A DNA stretch of 64,000 bases from Colletotrichum lupini (Eukaryota; Ascomycota; Sordariomycetes; Glomerellales; Glomerellaceae). The position numbers were made by a program, and so were the translations under genes. The notes under the pieces are model-generated. The model was not told the DNA's origin. It saw only the letters and a list, made by a program, of their open reading frames with translations, and made no database searches. Positions within the stretch are counted from its first letter, which is position 1. Each line of letters opens with the position of its first letter. Below are positions 44,947-57,694 of the stretch, piece after piece. The stretch spans positions 4,030,001-4,094,000 of the forward strand of contig NC_064678.1 in assembly GCF_023278565.1 (NCBI RefSeq), read 5' to 3'.

Positions 44947-47015
44947 TGTTTCCAGCGTAATTCATATCGGGACGGGTTGTCGTCTTCGCTATCGGAGGTA
45001 TTTCTGTTGCCCTTGTCAAAGGTGGGCTTCCTCCGTGACTCGCGAGTTGGCGAGGGTTGGTGTAAGTGCGCAAGGTAAGTCAAGGTTACTGTAAGTACGG
45101 GCGAGCGAACGAGCGGTATCAAGACAGGTAGCGAGCGTAAAAAGACCGGAAAGATGAGAGAAAGCTGAGAAGCCCAAAATCAATCACGCAAAGACAGGCA
45201 TCTTGGTCTTTTTGTTGCCCAGCCAGAAATTAGGGGGGGAGAGAAGGGGATTGAGATGCTGGGGCACAGCTGAGAAGGGGAGGAGAGCAGTTGTAGGGCT
45301 GCCGGGGGCGCGCTCTTTTCCTGGGGGATGTGCGATTGGACGAGGCGCAAGGAACAAAATGGAAATGAACGTCTTGGTCTGGAAGTCCGCAGACCGCAGG
45401 TCACAGTCCTTGAGTCCGTAGGAGTTCAAAGTTCACTCTCAGCATGGGGTCCACGCTAACCTGCCACCGGGCGAACTAAGGTAGTAGTGTGAAGATGACG
45501 GTTAGTTCAAGTCAGGGACTGCACAACGGGCAATGTCTCTCCAGGGGATAGATTGGCGTGGTAAGGCTGAGTTGAGGAGGAACTGGACGCATGGCGTGAG
45601 GTGTGACCGTGTGAGGCGCCCCAGGCGAGGAGGAATGACGGTGCCAGACAACCTGAGAGAGGGATCCTTCACCCGTCGTGAAAGCCGCAAGCAGGGTCCA
45701 AAGACATTTAACAGCATGGATCGATTATGGCTGCGGCTTCTGACGTTTCGTGCCTTGCCTGCTTACCTTGCTATGTATCAACCAAAGTCCCCCTTCTTGA
45801 AGTTGGAACACACAACAAAGCACTCTGATGGAACTCTCGTTTCCATCTGCGATCCCAGGAAATGCGAAATGCAGGAGGGGTTGCCTCCGAGCGAACGGCC
45901 TGCCGGTCCAAGGGTTACAGCGGCCATGTTCCCACAACTTCGGATGGCATGCCTCTGGTTGTGCCTGTGCTCCGTCCCTCGTCCAGATTAAGCGTCGCAC
46001 TGACGGTGGGGGATAGACTTTCTCTCCTCCCAATCCCAATGCATGGAACTCCGAGCCGCAGAGCGCAAGCTTACAAACTCTTGTGCGTATGGAGTACGGG
46101 TAGGCTGTGTGACGGAGCAGGTATATTGCAATGTAGTGTACGGATACGGAGTGCGACATAGCTGTGAGCGGCGAGCCAACATTATTGCTGCCATCAACAT
46201 GCAGGCCCTGCAGGACAAATCGATAGTCATTGACGCCCCCCTCCCACCCAGCACCCAGCACCCCGAGCCGCCGGACCTGATCTGACGCAGTCTTGCAGCA
46301 ACGAGCTGCAGCTGACCTTCCAAGGTGACTGGCTGAGAGACAGAGGTCTTGGGGCTGCCTCTCTCTCGCTGCGGCTATTATTATTAGTATGCATGCCTGG
46401 GGCTATATTCAGCCCCCAGAGCTGGGATCGCTTCGCGGGGGGCGTCGCTTAAACTCCTGGCAGCGCGGAATGTTGCCGGGTCATCATCGATTACGAGCTT
46501 CTTCTGTTCACTCTGAACCCCTCTGAGGTTGTTGTCGATCTTCCGCTGCTTGCGATCAGTCCGGTCTCGCCCTTTCACCGCGACAGCAACTCAAACTGCC
46601 AAAGTATGTCTCACGGTCCTGTGCAATATACAGGCCTGACTGAGAGACATGACCGGAAGTCGGGCAGGGGAAACATCCCGACGCAGGTGCCCGTGTGAAC
46701 ACGGCGTCGCTGTCGAAAGCCGGTCGTTTGTTCTTGTCAGGTTCCTCCTCATCCTGACCCAAGCCTTGCCGGCCGAGCCTCCCTTAAGAGATGAGCTTCT
46801 GATATGGCTGCCGCATGGACAATTTTTGTCGCAGAATACAAACTTGAGATTCTCTCACTCTTTAGCTAACCATCGTTCGCTTCTTACTCTATCTCTTCAT
46901 CTTATTCGTCCTTGATCTGATTGGGAGGGGTGGTGGTGTTCGGCGTTTGGTGGGCCGCTCGGCTAAACCGAAGCCTACTCAGATATGCAAAGCCGGAAGG
47001 TGTTCACAGACAACT
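44947..47015. other. Promoter of the DUF3433 gene and intergenic sequence
   Basis: No supported gene. The first several hundred bases should be leader and promoter of the minus-strand DUF3433 gene. The ATG-started minus-strand frame at 45725-46261 has no recognised motif and overlaps equally long frames in other phases, so I do not count it as a gene. Confidence 0.5.
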
Positions 47016-47110
47016 GGTCGGTTAGCTCAGTTGGTTAGAGCGTGGTACTAATATTTCATCTGAAATGTTGTGTAATGCCAAGGCCGGGAGTTCAAGCCTC
47101 CCACTGATCA
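47016..47110 (+). tRNA. tRNA-Ile (anticodon AAU) with a 21-nt intron
   Basis: All arms fold. The acceptor GGTCGGT (47016-47022) pairs with ACTGATC (47103-47109) with two G-T wobbles, and the discriminator is A. The D stem is GCTC/GAGC. The anticodon stem is TGGTA (47043-47047) with TGCCA (47076-47080), and the loop CTAATA-A holds anticodon AAT at 47050-47052. The T arm is GGGAG-TTCAAGC-CTCCC. The intron lies at 47054-47074, one base 3' of the anticodon as is standard. Internal A and B boxes are present, and a TTTT terminator follows within 10 nt. The 3' CCA is not encoded, as expected in eukaryotes. Confidence 0.93.
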
Positions 47111-47114
47111 ACTC

Positions 47115-47118
47115 TTTT
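47115..47118 (+). terminator. RNA polymerase III terminator of the tRNA
   Basis: A TTTT run begins five bases after the tRNA 3' end, the usual minimal Pol III stop signal. Confidence 0.75.
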
Positions 47119-49059
47119 GGTTCTTAAGCATTTGGTTTCACTTTTTGCTCTCTTTCGACGATATCTTTAATAGTTCCTCATTTTCTTTTGTCTCTTGTCG
47201 TCAGTTTGTTGTTGTAGCGGGTCGGTTTGACTTACAGGCAGAGAGGGTTCCAACCAAAGTCTACCTTCAAAGATCTTGCACCGATTTGATACAACCACAA
47301 ACGCTCTACTTGATCGTGCCATAATCACTTTCTAGCTAGCGCTCGTCTTCTACTTTGATTATCTGTTTTGGAATTATTGAACGCGGAGAAATAAGTACTA
47401 CTTCTGTGTCTGAGCCTCGTTCGCGAAAAGAAGATGACACTTTGGCGCAGCGTACAAGCTGGAACACATTGCCATGATTTCGTCTCTGTGTCGAGGAAAC
47501 TCAGCGACCAAGAAAGTAAGTATAACTTCGTGTTTGGGCACTAGCATCCAAGGCCTAACGCTCGTCTGTTGTCAAAGAGACAACTGATCACTTGCCTGTA
47601 GCCACGGCAAACCAACCCGTGTGCGCTATGTCTCTTGTTCCAACCATAAAAACCCTTATGCTTCGCTTCCCTGACGATACTGAGGCCAGCCCGTTTCATA
47701 CCTGAGATCTCATGAAAGGATCCTCCTATTGTGCGAAGATATGAAAGATGACGAGTCTTTGTTGGTTGCTTATAACATATCATTTTACCTGTACGTTGCT
47801 GGTCATAAACGCCATACCCCTATTGAGAAAATGAAACCGCGATGCGGAACAATATCGTGACTGGCTGTAGTGTCAGCCTCCATCCGTTGTCTACCGCGAT
47901 AGCCTTTTATGGCAGGGACTGAAAGTTCAAGTAGAGGCATGATATTCGAGCTATCCTTTGGGTTGCTGATTGTATCCTCGTGTCCCAGACTTTTGGTAAA
48001 TAACTTAGACCTTTGTACTAAGCCAATTAATGAAAACATCAGAGGGCATCCTCATACATCTTTAGCACGATTCGATGTTTTGTTATGCACCTGCTGCCCT
48101 CTTGGTATCAACAAGCCAGCCGCTGACATCCTCAACGTTTAGCAGTGGAAGGATGAAGTTCATTCTACTCCCGTCGCCTATACCATGGCATTGGTAACTT
48201 ACTCTGATAGAAAACCGTCACACCATATCTGGAGGCCTTGGCCCCCATGTCACTGTTCAAAAGGGTACCCCGCCGCGTCTGCCTGCGAAGCCGTCAGCGC
48301 CCACGACATGCTGCGTCATTACCATCCCTCTTCCCTTGCCTGAAATAAGAAGCATCCGGTAAGCGCCTCAAGGCTTATGAGAGGCAATCAGTCAACTAAG
48401 AAGTCGACTTGGCCAAGCTGAGATGGTCGTTATCCTGGCATGTTCCTCAAAGGCGCCCGTGATTCAACCTAGGCCGTGTGGCCACATTTGATAAAAAACC
48501 CCTTCAATATCACTCACCGCGAGCCAGCTGGACGGCCTAGTCGGCATGAGAGGAAGGGGTTTACCTAACTTGAATGCTAAACAAACATTCGAGTCGAATT
48601 CTTTCTTGGAATACAGAACTAGTATGGGGACCAACTCACACACAAATCCTTAGGTACATCATCCAACGTCAAATTATTCAAGCCAAACAGATGTCGGCCG
48701 AGAAAGAGAGAGGCAATATCTTGTCCGATTCCGCGAAGACATTGGTCTAGAAATGACGCCTCATCCAGACACGTCTCGCATCATACGCGTAATATCGAAA
48801 CATTAGATATCACCCAGTAGAGTAAGAAAACGTTGTAAGTTGAGAAGCGCAAATGCTGGCAAGCCGCCTCTAGGTAACCCTCTCTATGTTACCTCGGTGA
48901 CCTGCCGTGCCATGCTGATGATGTATTATTCCGTCACTTGTAGGCGGATGTCTATTCCGATCGTCTTATACGGTAAAGGAGCCGGTAGCCTCCGGGCTCT
49001 TTCCCACTTCCGTTTTGCCCCTCTGTCTTGCTCTGAAGCTATACTTTACTTTGTGTTCA
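47119..49059. other. Intergenic region; nothing recognised
   Basis: Only short frames are present and none carries a motif. One ATG-started 77-codon frame at 47909-48142 has no distinguishing feature. The last part is the 3' flank of the metaxin-like gene. Confidence 0.5.
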
Positions 49060-50136
49060 TCATACCAAGACCCCCTCCTCGCTATCAGGAAAGCACCTCT
49101 CCAGCAACCTCTCGTGGTGCCTCACAAGAGCAGGAAACTCGCGCAGAATCTCCGACAGCGACTCGTCCACCCACCCAAACTCCTCGTCGAGCAGCAGCTG
49201 CGTGTACGAGAAGACAGACGCGTCAAACAGCGTCGGGCCCTCGCAGCCAAAGAACCACTCACCCCCACCACCCTCTCCCCCCTTTTCTGAGTGACTACTA
49301 CTTCGACTGCTGCCGTTCTCCCCCAGCAACGCAGCAAGAGCCTCAAACGCGGCGCGCGCGTCAGCGTGTACCCTCTTCGCATCCACCACCGCGCTCCTCG
49401 TCACCTTCAACACCTCGGCCTCGGCCGCCGCGCGGACCTGGTGCGCGAGCGTCAGCCTGACGACGGGGTTCTTTGACGCCGGCTCGACGTAGAGTCGCGA
49501 CAGGAGGTCCGCGTTGGCGGGGGCGAGGTAAAGGGCGTATAGCCAGGCGGCGCGGAGGCGGTGGTCCAGCAAGGACTGGTAGGCTTGTTCGCGGGCCTTG
49601 AGCTCCGCGTCGGGCGCGGAGGAGGTCGAGAAGGAGGAGGAGAGCACGGGCAGCCTCTTGAGGGTTGTGTTTTCTAGGGCGTAGGATTCGAGTTTCGAGG
49701 GGCCGGCGATGGGGCGGAGAGGGGAGGGCGGGAGGAGGTAGGGGAGGGCGCCGGAGGGGGAGGCGTGGTTTGTTGAGGGGGCGATGTGGAAGTCTACGCC
49801 GGCGATTCTGAGAAAGGTCTGTTTGGGAGGGGAGGGTTAGCCGGATGCTGCGTGCAAAGACGGAGGACGAGTATAGGCAACGGCGGGCATGTCGCCAGGG
49901 AAGAGGAGGAAGACATCGAAACGAACCTGCCACTTTAGACACGAGGGGTTGAAGCTCGGTCGGCCCCTCGGGGCATCGTCGTCCGCGATGAAGACGTATA
50001 GTGTCGGCGTGTCGCCGCGGGAGGGACTGCGGAGGGGTAGGTCGTTGGCAGGGTAGACGGCGAGGGGGAAGCGTCGGAAGAGGGCGGCGACGGGGGCCGG
50101 GACGGCGAACCAGCTTCTCGGGGTGTTGTCCGGCAT
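49060..50136 (-). CDS. Metaxin/Tom37-Sam35-like mitochondrial outer-membrane protein
   Basis: Two exons: complement of 49927-50136 (70 codons from the ATG) and complement of 49060-49818, joined in phase 0. The intron is 108 nt with donor GTTCGT and acceptor CCAAACAG. The product is 322 residues. The N-terminal part ends at SCLKWQ, and exon 2 opens with TFLRIAGVDFHIAPSTNHAS, typical of the thioredoxin-like half of metaxin-family import proteins (Sam37, Sam35, Tom37). A GST-C-like region follows, with the family hallmark GCEGPTLFDASVFSYTQLLL near residues 260-280. Such proteins act in the sorting and assembly machinery that inserts beta-barrel proteins into the mitochondrial outer membrane. A short Gly/Ser/Glu-rich insert (about 237-255) is a lineage-specific loop. 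Whether it is Sam35 or Sam37 cannot be settled by eye. Confidence 0.75.
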
Positions 50137-53100
50137 GATGGCTGGCTTGCGGCAGCGGCGTTGGCGCCGGAGGTGGCTTGCTCTCGGTGAGGCCGATGCT
50201 GTCGATGATGAAGGCGGGCGGGCGGGCAGGAGTCCCGGGCGTGGGTGTGGTTGGGAGGGATTGGATGGAACGGAGAGCTCCCGTCGTATGACGCGGGGAG
50301 ATTGAGCCGAGGGTTGTGGAGGTCGGGTGTCCGGTAGACGGGGCTCGGCGGCGGGGTGAGCTGCGGGATGGGATGCAGAGCGAGCTCGGGGGAAAAGATG
50401 CGGCGCCGGTGCGTGGCTGGTAGGTGTGATTTGCCCTGGGAGAAAGGGGGACGAGTGGGAGCGGTGCGGCGTGCGGCGTGCCTCGGTCTCGCGGAATGGC
50501 GGGGCGGTAGGCTGTAGCTACCTTTCTCAAACTTCAAAGTTGGGCCTGAGGTCAGGAAATCGGTATACTCCGTAGGTAGTACTCTACAGCTCGTGGTTTG
50601 GTTGGTCGGATTCATGAGATTTGATGGAGACGTCCGTTGTTCCGTAAGGTATTCGTGTGGTTGTACGATTATGCCCGTCGCGATGCGCAACTTTCTACAC
50701 CGCCCATCCTGTGTCTTCGGAGTAATTTATCGCTTCTCCATGCGAGATAAGGGGTCTTTGTTCCCGAAGTCTACTTTCCCGCTCCTCCTCCTCCTCAATT
50801 TTCTCGGCGCATTCGGGGCGAGACAGGGGCATAAAGTGGGTGGTGCCAGAACTTGCTACCTTAGTGTTGCATGAGGGTTTTTATTTCTCCTTCTCGTTGC
50901 TTTATCCCACTCTTACTCTTGAATATGGCCATGGAGACGTTGACCCGTGGACCATGGGCCAGTGGACAGCAAGTGCATGAATGGACGCCCGTTTGCTGGT
51001 TTGAATAAAGCTACCAGGACAGCTGCAGGAGAGCTGCAGCCGTGTCCAGCGGCCGTCCAGTCAGTTACGGATACTCTGCTGCAGCTGGGAAGACGGAGCG
51101 GGTTTGCGGCGCCGTGGATGGACCCTGAATTTCTTGTGACATGCCTGCCTTTGGCTGTATTGCGGTATGCCTCTTCTTTCTGAATCTGCCCTCGTCCCCG
51201 ATGCAGCTTTTGATTGACACGAAAATATCCGTAGCAATGCTTTTTTTTGCAAGTACTCTGTATATTGGCGGATCACTTGGGCCAAAGTCCCGGTCATCAG
51301 ACTGGAAGAATTCCCATATGTCACTGGCTGGAAAGGTCATGGGAATCTCGCTCAAATTCCAGAGTTGCCTGCCTCGGCGGCGGGGCGATGTCGGCGTGCC
51401 CTCGGTCGGTCCAAGGTGAGTGGCTGCGGATCAACCGCGGTGAATTTCCCAGATCCGAGAGACCTTCTAGCGGGTGGGGCTTCAGGTTCTGCGTCTTCCT
51501 CTTCTTCTCCGGGGTCGCAAGGTGACCCTCGGTACTTTCGGTCAAATTCCTCGCCCAATTCCCAAATGGGTCTCTCCTACCGCCGTTACGGGGTTTCCGC
51601 TCGTCAACAATCCATCCTCGACGAGTCGACAGCTTGTCACTTTTGACGTGGTTGCAGGAAGAAAGCTGACCCGCCCGCAGGAACAATGTCCGTCACGGCG
51701 GGCACTCACACCGGACACTGCCCGGCCAGCATTGAGCCATTCCTTGAAAAGTTGACAGGAGCCATGACGGCCAGGCACAGAGCACTACGTATTGACATGC
51801 CAGATAGAAAGATCGCGCGACTCGTGCAGAACATGCAAGTGTATGCGCCTACGCCAGCGCCGACGCTATTACAGAGGGGAAGCGTGGCCCATCGATCGAT
51901 TCCATCCCCTCCACACCTCTTTTGATGGCTCTGGACCTTGATGGGCACCTCGTTCAATTTTTGCTTCGACGCTTGCCGAGCAACTCCTCGGCGAATTGAC
52001 TCGAACACTGGCGAGCTAATCGGGAGTTGAGGCCGTCTACCACGGCGACTTCCTTACACTGGACATCCGTTGCTACCCAAAGTCGAGGTTGACCTGCCAC
52101 TGCCCGCCTACCTTACCTAGGTAGCTTCGACTAAAGCTGCATGGTCCTAGGCGATGGGCTAGGAGGAACCTTCCCAATCCAAACTGTCGTCAACTTGTTC
52201 GTCCGAGACTATGCTGTTGCGCATTTGGCTATTCGTACGCATGCTGTGGAGGGCCAGGTTCCGAATGCTGCGTTCCAAGAATCGACGTGAGGGAGGATCC
52301 TGATCAAATTTTTTGTCAATCAGAAAAGAAACGCACAAGGCATTCAGGCAAGAAAGAAATTTTGCCATTCTCCGGCATATGGATATTGCATGATTCTCGC
52401 CCTTGGATCAGAAGAGAGTGGTCCAACATGAGCATCATCCTGCCGCGGCCTGTGTTACCTCCCGAGATATTCTCATGCCGAAGGTATTCCGAAGCCTCGC
52501 ATTTGGCTGGAGCGACTCAGCGAGGACGTTTTGGCGGGGCAGCCGTGGGGAAAGCATTTTTTTCCCTCTCTTCCAAAGTGGGACACGTTTGTCAAACGTG
52601 GGAGATCTCCGTCCCGAGATTTTCCGTTGCTCGAGACCAAAGCCCACTGCCCAGAGGGTCCCCAGACGGGAAGCATGCCGCTAGGATGAAGCGAGGTCGG
52701 AAAACCAAGCGACGGAGGGGCGGACATGCGCGTTCGACGGTCGCTCGAGACGAAGAAAAAAAAAGTTAAGGCGAGGCGCCGAAGAAGCTAGTTGTCTTGT
52801 GGGGTGGAAAGCCTGGAGAGTGCCACAGAGAAAACGGATGCGCCGTCAACATCGTTCGGTTCTTCTTCACATGTCTCCACCGAAGCCGGCATCTCCTAGG
52901 ATGCTCTCGGTGATAGGTGTCGGCAGCATGGAGTCTGATGGACCAAGTTCAAGACCAACAACAACCGTCGCCACTTCTCCAGCCCCAGGTTTCTTACCTT
53001 AGGTACGTGAGTATCCACGACCACGCAACGTACACAGCAAGGAGCAGCGGGAAGCCCAGGCAGAAAAGTCTTTTACGGATACGTCAACCGTCAACGATCC

Positions 53101-54093
53101 TTTGCGCACAGCCATCCCGCGGAAAGTGAGGCAAGAGGTGCCTGCTCAACCAAAGAGGCAAGAGCTGACGAAGACGAAGGCTTCAGCCTTCATGAATTGG
53201 GGGGATCAATGTGGAAGGCAGAGGAGCAGAGACTGGGGGAAATCACAAGCAAAATGGAAAGAGGCGTCTTGAATCAGGAGCCACCAGATCTTCCATCGTT
53301 TTGAGTTTTGGCAATCGCTCGCAGCTTCCCCGGCTTTTCTCTTTGTGTTGATGGAGATGTTGGAACAAGTTCAAGGCTTGTGATTTCCCCCCTCCCCTCA
53401 TGGACTTCTCCCCCGCAATCCCGTTCAAGATAGAGTTCAGCCCGCATCAACCCAGCACCGCGAAACCACCTCACCTTACCTTAAGGCTTGTGCTTGGTAT
53501 TCGAACCGCAGCAGTAACAGGCACGGTCGTTGCTCTACTATATGACTGCCCTATCTACTCTAGCCCATCTCTGAGGACCATCCTCCGTGGCGGGATACTA
53601 CATCATCCTAGTCGAGCCCGTGATCGAGTATCTCGCACTGCATCGCATTACATCGCATCGTCCGCTTCCGCCTGCGTCTCTCAGTCATTAATCCGTTCAT
53701 TCGCCAGAAAGGAAAGACATTCCGCAACTGGGCAGGCCAATATCCGTACTGTGCCTATGATGGACGGGCCTTGATGGGCGTGGGCACACAATCACATAGG
53801 CTGGTACGGATAGCGCAATCTTGGTCCTCTCCCAAGTGGAGCAGAGCATGTCATCGTCGGGCTGTTGTCTCCCTCGTCCTAGGCCGAAATCGAACGAGGC
53901 AGGGCTTCCGTGCATTGGCTCTTGAGCTTCTTTCCCAGGATCACACAGCCAGGGGCGGTTTGATGCGATCCAGTACCATGCGGAGAAACGGCCCAGCGTC
54001 TCTCGCTGACGGCGCATCAAGGGAAAAGCAGACACGCAGGTACCGATACATGGGGAGCCGAGGCCACCCCCATGCTTCCAGCCCAGGCCCATT

Positions 54094-54522
54094 ATGACAA
54101 CCTGCCCCCCAGGAACCAGCACCAAGGCACGCCGCACCATGACATGCTGCCTTTTTTGTGAAGAGTTGGCTCGACGGATACCTACCCCACACTGCGAAAC
54201 GCTCGACGGCGAGAAGGCCGACCTCTCTCCTCCGTTTCCGCCGCTCAGGATTCGCCCATTCCAGCCTGTCAAGCACTGTGAGCGTGTGCTTCCGAACCTG
54301 CCACAGCGGTCGCTCGAGCCGCTGATCCGCAAAGACCCTGAAGGCCTTTTGGCCTTTGCTGAGTCGCGAGACGAGGTGCAAATCCCCTTCCCCCCCGCCT
54401 CAGATGGGGGAAGATGTACCGGTACTTGGCACATGGAGGCCCTCAGTTACTGCTTTTGGCGACGTTTACCGCGAGGCTTTACGCCTGACGCTTGTGCCTC
54501 TGCAAGTACCTCCCCGCAATGA
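54094..54522 (+). CDS. Possible hypothetical protein, 142 codons
   Basis: This ATG-started frame has a Pro/Arg/Glu-rich centre and a moderate preference for C or G in third positions. It has no recognised motif, transmembrane segment or signal peptide. The opposite strand is also open for up to 245 codons over the same DNA, so the true strand, or whether there is a gene at all, is not clear. Confidence 0.2.
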   Translation: MTTCPPGTSTKARRTMTCCLFCEELARRIPTPHCETLDGEKADLSPPFPPLRIRPFQPVKHCERVLPNLPQRSLEPLIRKDPEGLLAFAESRDEVQIPFPPASDGGRCTGTWHMEALSYCFWRRLPRGFTPDACASASTSPQ

Positions 54523-55070
54523 CAAACACCAGGTCAAGCAGGCTGCTGGCTGTTGATCTGGGCTGGGCCATGCTGGGTCGTAGAGGGTGGCTATTGGGGT
54601 TGATGGACAAGTATGCGTCGTCGTCTCCTTGACGAGGCAAAGAGAGGAAGCCGAGGCGATACGATAGCCGAAGAGAGTGAGGAAGAGAAAGAAGGAAACC
54701 ATGCAGACGGCGGTTCGGCGTCATACCAAGCTCTCGCGCATTCATTCAACCTATCCACCTCCATCTTCGGACCTATTATCGCGGCTCCAGGAGTTGGTCG
54801 GGTCCAGGGCATAGAGCGTCATGGATTAGACGGCGGGAAATAACGTGAAGACGTATGGAGTATCGTCCCTCTTTTTTCCCTTCCCTCTCAGTCTTGCTCT
54901 GCTCAGCGGGGAGAGGGAAGGGGAAAAAAAGAACTGGAGATAAGATGGATTCTTCAACCGCGGCTACTCTCCGTAACCGTGTACACTTACTTTGGCAAAG
55001 TAAATAACCCAACTCGGACAGCCATCTCGGTCTTGCGTCGGTAGATGGGAAAAAGCAGAAGGCACACACT

Positions 55071-55095
55071 CGCGCGCGCGCACACACACACACAC
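55071..55095. repeat. Alternating purine-pyrimidine tract (CG)n followed by (CA)n
   Basis: A run of CG dinucleotides passes directly into CA dinucleotides, giving about 25 strictly alternating purine-pyrimidine bases, a composition known to favour left-handed Z-DNA. It lies about 1.3 kb upstream of the small gene at 56426, at the edge of its pyrimidine-rich leader. Confidence 0.75.
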
Positions 55096-56425
55096 CTGAT
55101 ATTATTCTCTTTATCCTCTCGACTCGCCCATCCCAAGCTTTCCTGGCCCAATTACCACATTTATCCTATCCCTCCCACACTCCTCCCACACTTTTAACTG
55201 TTTAACCACACCCACCCACTCTCCTCGTCTGGATCAAAAGCAAGTCAACTGGACAACCCGCGAACCAACCCCAATCAAAGACAAGCCCATCACATCATCA
55301 CTCGCACACCCACACAAACCCGCACGAGCTGTCTGTCCTCTACTTCGTACTTCGTACACAATAGACTACTCGCTCCAGCCTTCTTTCGGCTCAGAATCCT
55401 ACATACACTCAAGCAAGGAAACGCTGCTGCTGCTACCACCCACACTATCCCGCATACCTACGCAAGCCCGCGTCGACTACCGACTCACACTCGCCTTATT
55501 CTGTCCTCCAGGCCCGGCTCAGCTGCTACACACTCGAACGATATCCCACACATAAGAGTCGCAACATCCCTCCGCGCCTGACTGTGGTATCGCCGATCCC
55601 CCTTCTGCCTGTCTCACTTCTGCGAATCACTCTCTCCCTCTCCCTCTTTCTATTTTGCCAAAAAAAAAAGAGAAACCAAAACTTGGCCTGCCTCCCGCTT
55701 TGTTATCTGCCTCTCACGCGCTCACTCGCTCGCTCGCTCAATCTATCCACCGACTCGTTTGGCCTTGTTACCCGCTGCCGGAGCAAGGGTTGGTAATCCG
55801 CAATCGCGCCGAATTCCAATATTGCCCATCCAATATTGTTGCAAGCAAAGACAAGCGGTCCCGCAATTATAGCCTGTCACCGACAACCCAGGGTCGTCCC
55901 ACGATCACTTTAAACCAGCCGCCGTCCTCACCCACACACACCCCACGCCTCACGGCATTCCCGCTGCTCGTTACTTGGTCTTGAGTAAAATCTCAGACAC
56001 CACACGTACTTTTTCGTGTCTACTCCGCACTCACCGTCGACTATCCTTCCTTTTTCACAAAAGGGGTTCTTCCGCACCTTCACTCTTGTCGGACATTTCC
56101 CATTCCACCCTTCTTAGCTTCTTGATCCCGCCTTTCCCTCCTCCCCACCCCCCGCCTGACATCACCTACTTTTCAGGTACCTGTGCTACTTGGGGTCTCA
56201 CATAAAGAGTCAAGATCTGCGCTCCGAAATCGAAGATCTGGGGAATAAGTATAATACCACCAACCATCCATCCATCGCCCCCTTCTCGGACCTTGGTTCC
56301 TGGCCCTACGCAGCAATCATCCCACACCCGAATACTCCAACCTTCTCTCGTCATTGAGAGAATCGTATCACAACCACAACAACATCTCGAAAATCGTCAC
56401 CATCACCCACCACGCACCGCCCACC

Positions 56426-56653
56426 ATGAACGCACCAATCCAGTCTCCCAAGCGCCAGGACTCCACGTCCTCCATCTCCTCCTCATCGTCGCACATGTCC
56501 ACAAACCAAATGATGGCGCCACCCCAACCCAACGGCCAGCAGCCCCCTTCAACCGAGGCCTTCCTCCGCGACTTCACACTCGTCGCCGAGGCCGCAAAAC
56601 GTGCCCAGATGGCCGTCATGATGCGCGACTTTGAGTCTTGCGGGCTCTCATAG
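56426..56653 (+). CDS. Small conserved-looking protein, 75 residues
   Basis: The ATG has an ideal context (CCACCATGAAC). The N-terminal half is Ser/Pro/Gln-rich (a run of serines after the PKRQDSTSS stretch). The C-terminal half, FLRDFTLVAEAAKRAQMAVM and a few more residues, is a predicted amphipathic helix ending in a short SCGLS tail. Codon use favours C in third positions as in the supported genes. There is no signal peptide or membrane segment. I believe proteins with this helix occur in other filamentous ascomycetes but cannot name a family. The gene sits behind more than 1 kb of pyrimidine-rich leader, which is long for so short a product and suggests strong transcriptional or translational regulation. 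Confidence 0.65.
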   Translation: MNAPIQSPKRQDSTSSISSSSSHMSTNQMMAPPQPNGQQPPSTEAFLRDFTLVAEAAKRAQMAVMMRDFESCGLS

Positions 56654-57694
56654 ATGGATGCCGCATTCTGTTCGGTTCACGCAAAGAAAGAGTCCGAAAG
56701 CGACCGAGCTTTCCCCATCGTCCCGGGAAGCTTTTTCTCCAACTGGCTCAGACCGTCATTTTGAGGAACGAATACTCCGAATTTCATCGGATGAGAGGAC
56801 CCCGCTGAAACGCTGTTACGGGGCCGAGAGGGAAACCGAGGCACCGCGCCAACGCTTCGGCGGAGTCGGGGCAGAGGGGGACCAGGGCGAGAGAGAGAGT
56901 TTGTCGTGTCATTGAACCGACGACACTGGACTCCCCTTAGCTCTTCTTCCCCTCACCAGATTCAGTCACTGGCGTGGCCTTGCTCGGTCCATCTCTTCCC
57001 TTTCCTCTCACTCACTCTCTCACTCGCTTTCACTCTTCACCCGCTCGCTACACAACATTTAATCGACATTGAAGTCTCTGGGGAACTCTACACGGTTTCG
57101 CATTTCTTCTCGGTGATTAGAGGCGGGGATAGACAAAGACTCATCTCATCGGGTTCATCTCACTGGGGTTTTTCCTTCATGATAAACACACGCAACCGCA
57201 CTACTACACATTCACACAACAACTGGCGTATACGGAACAAATGGGGGGGCATCATTGCATTGCGGGAAATTTCGTTTTGATATCACGAATATTTTGGAAA
57301 GGACACGACTTTTGGCGTTTTGGGAGGGAAGAAACTTGGGCGTCTATCACGACCCAGTTGAATTGGATTCCGCTCACCATTTTATTATTTACTGTTTTTC
57401 CTGTATGAATACCACTGAGGAGGACAAATGGTCTTACCTAGATCTTGCTTTACACATTCTTATCTATAAAGAAATATGGCCAGCCTATCTGGGTCTTTTT
57501 TCCAATACTCCTATGGGTTACAGATTGCAGTATCTCTAATGTGACATGGCCCCAATGTTTGACTGCCGTTCGCTCTCATCTTTCTTTACATATTCTCGCC
57601 GTAATCCTGAGCTTGAAAGAATGAACCAAACTCTGATGATATTTCCATCTACACACTTCTACTGTCCCAAACATGACTCCCCCCAAGGCCCATC
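56654..57694. other. Intergenic region between convergent genes
   Basis: This about 1-kb stretch holds the 3' flanks of the small gene (+) and the SDR gene (-). Short frames are present, with no motif. Confidence 0.55.

Larger units (their letters stand above)
50137..56425. other. Intergenic region, 6.3 kb, including a very long C/T-rich leader
   Basis: No domain-bearing frame is seen. The stretch 53.7-54.8 kb has overlapping ATG-started frames on both strands (for example 54094-54522 on + and 53697-54434 on -) with moderate coding character but no motif. From about 55.1 to 56.4 kb the + strand is strongly pyrimidine-rich with many TCAC and CTCG repeats, consistent with promoter and 5' leader of the small gene at 56426. 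A (CG)n(CA)n tract lies at 55071-55095 and an exact TACTCCGTA motif at 50566. Confidence 0.45.

Noticed and set aside
53697..54434. A 245-codon ATG-started minus-strand frame
   Set aside because: It overlaps coding-like frames in other phases and on the + strand, with Gly/Ser/Arg-rich composition and no motif.
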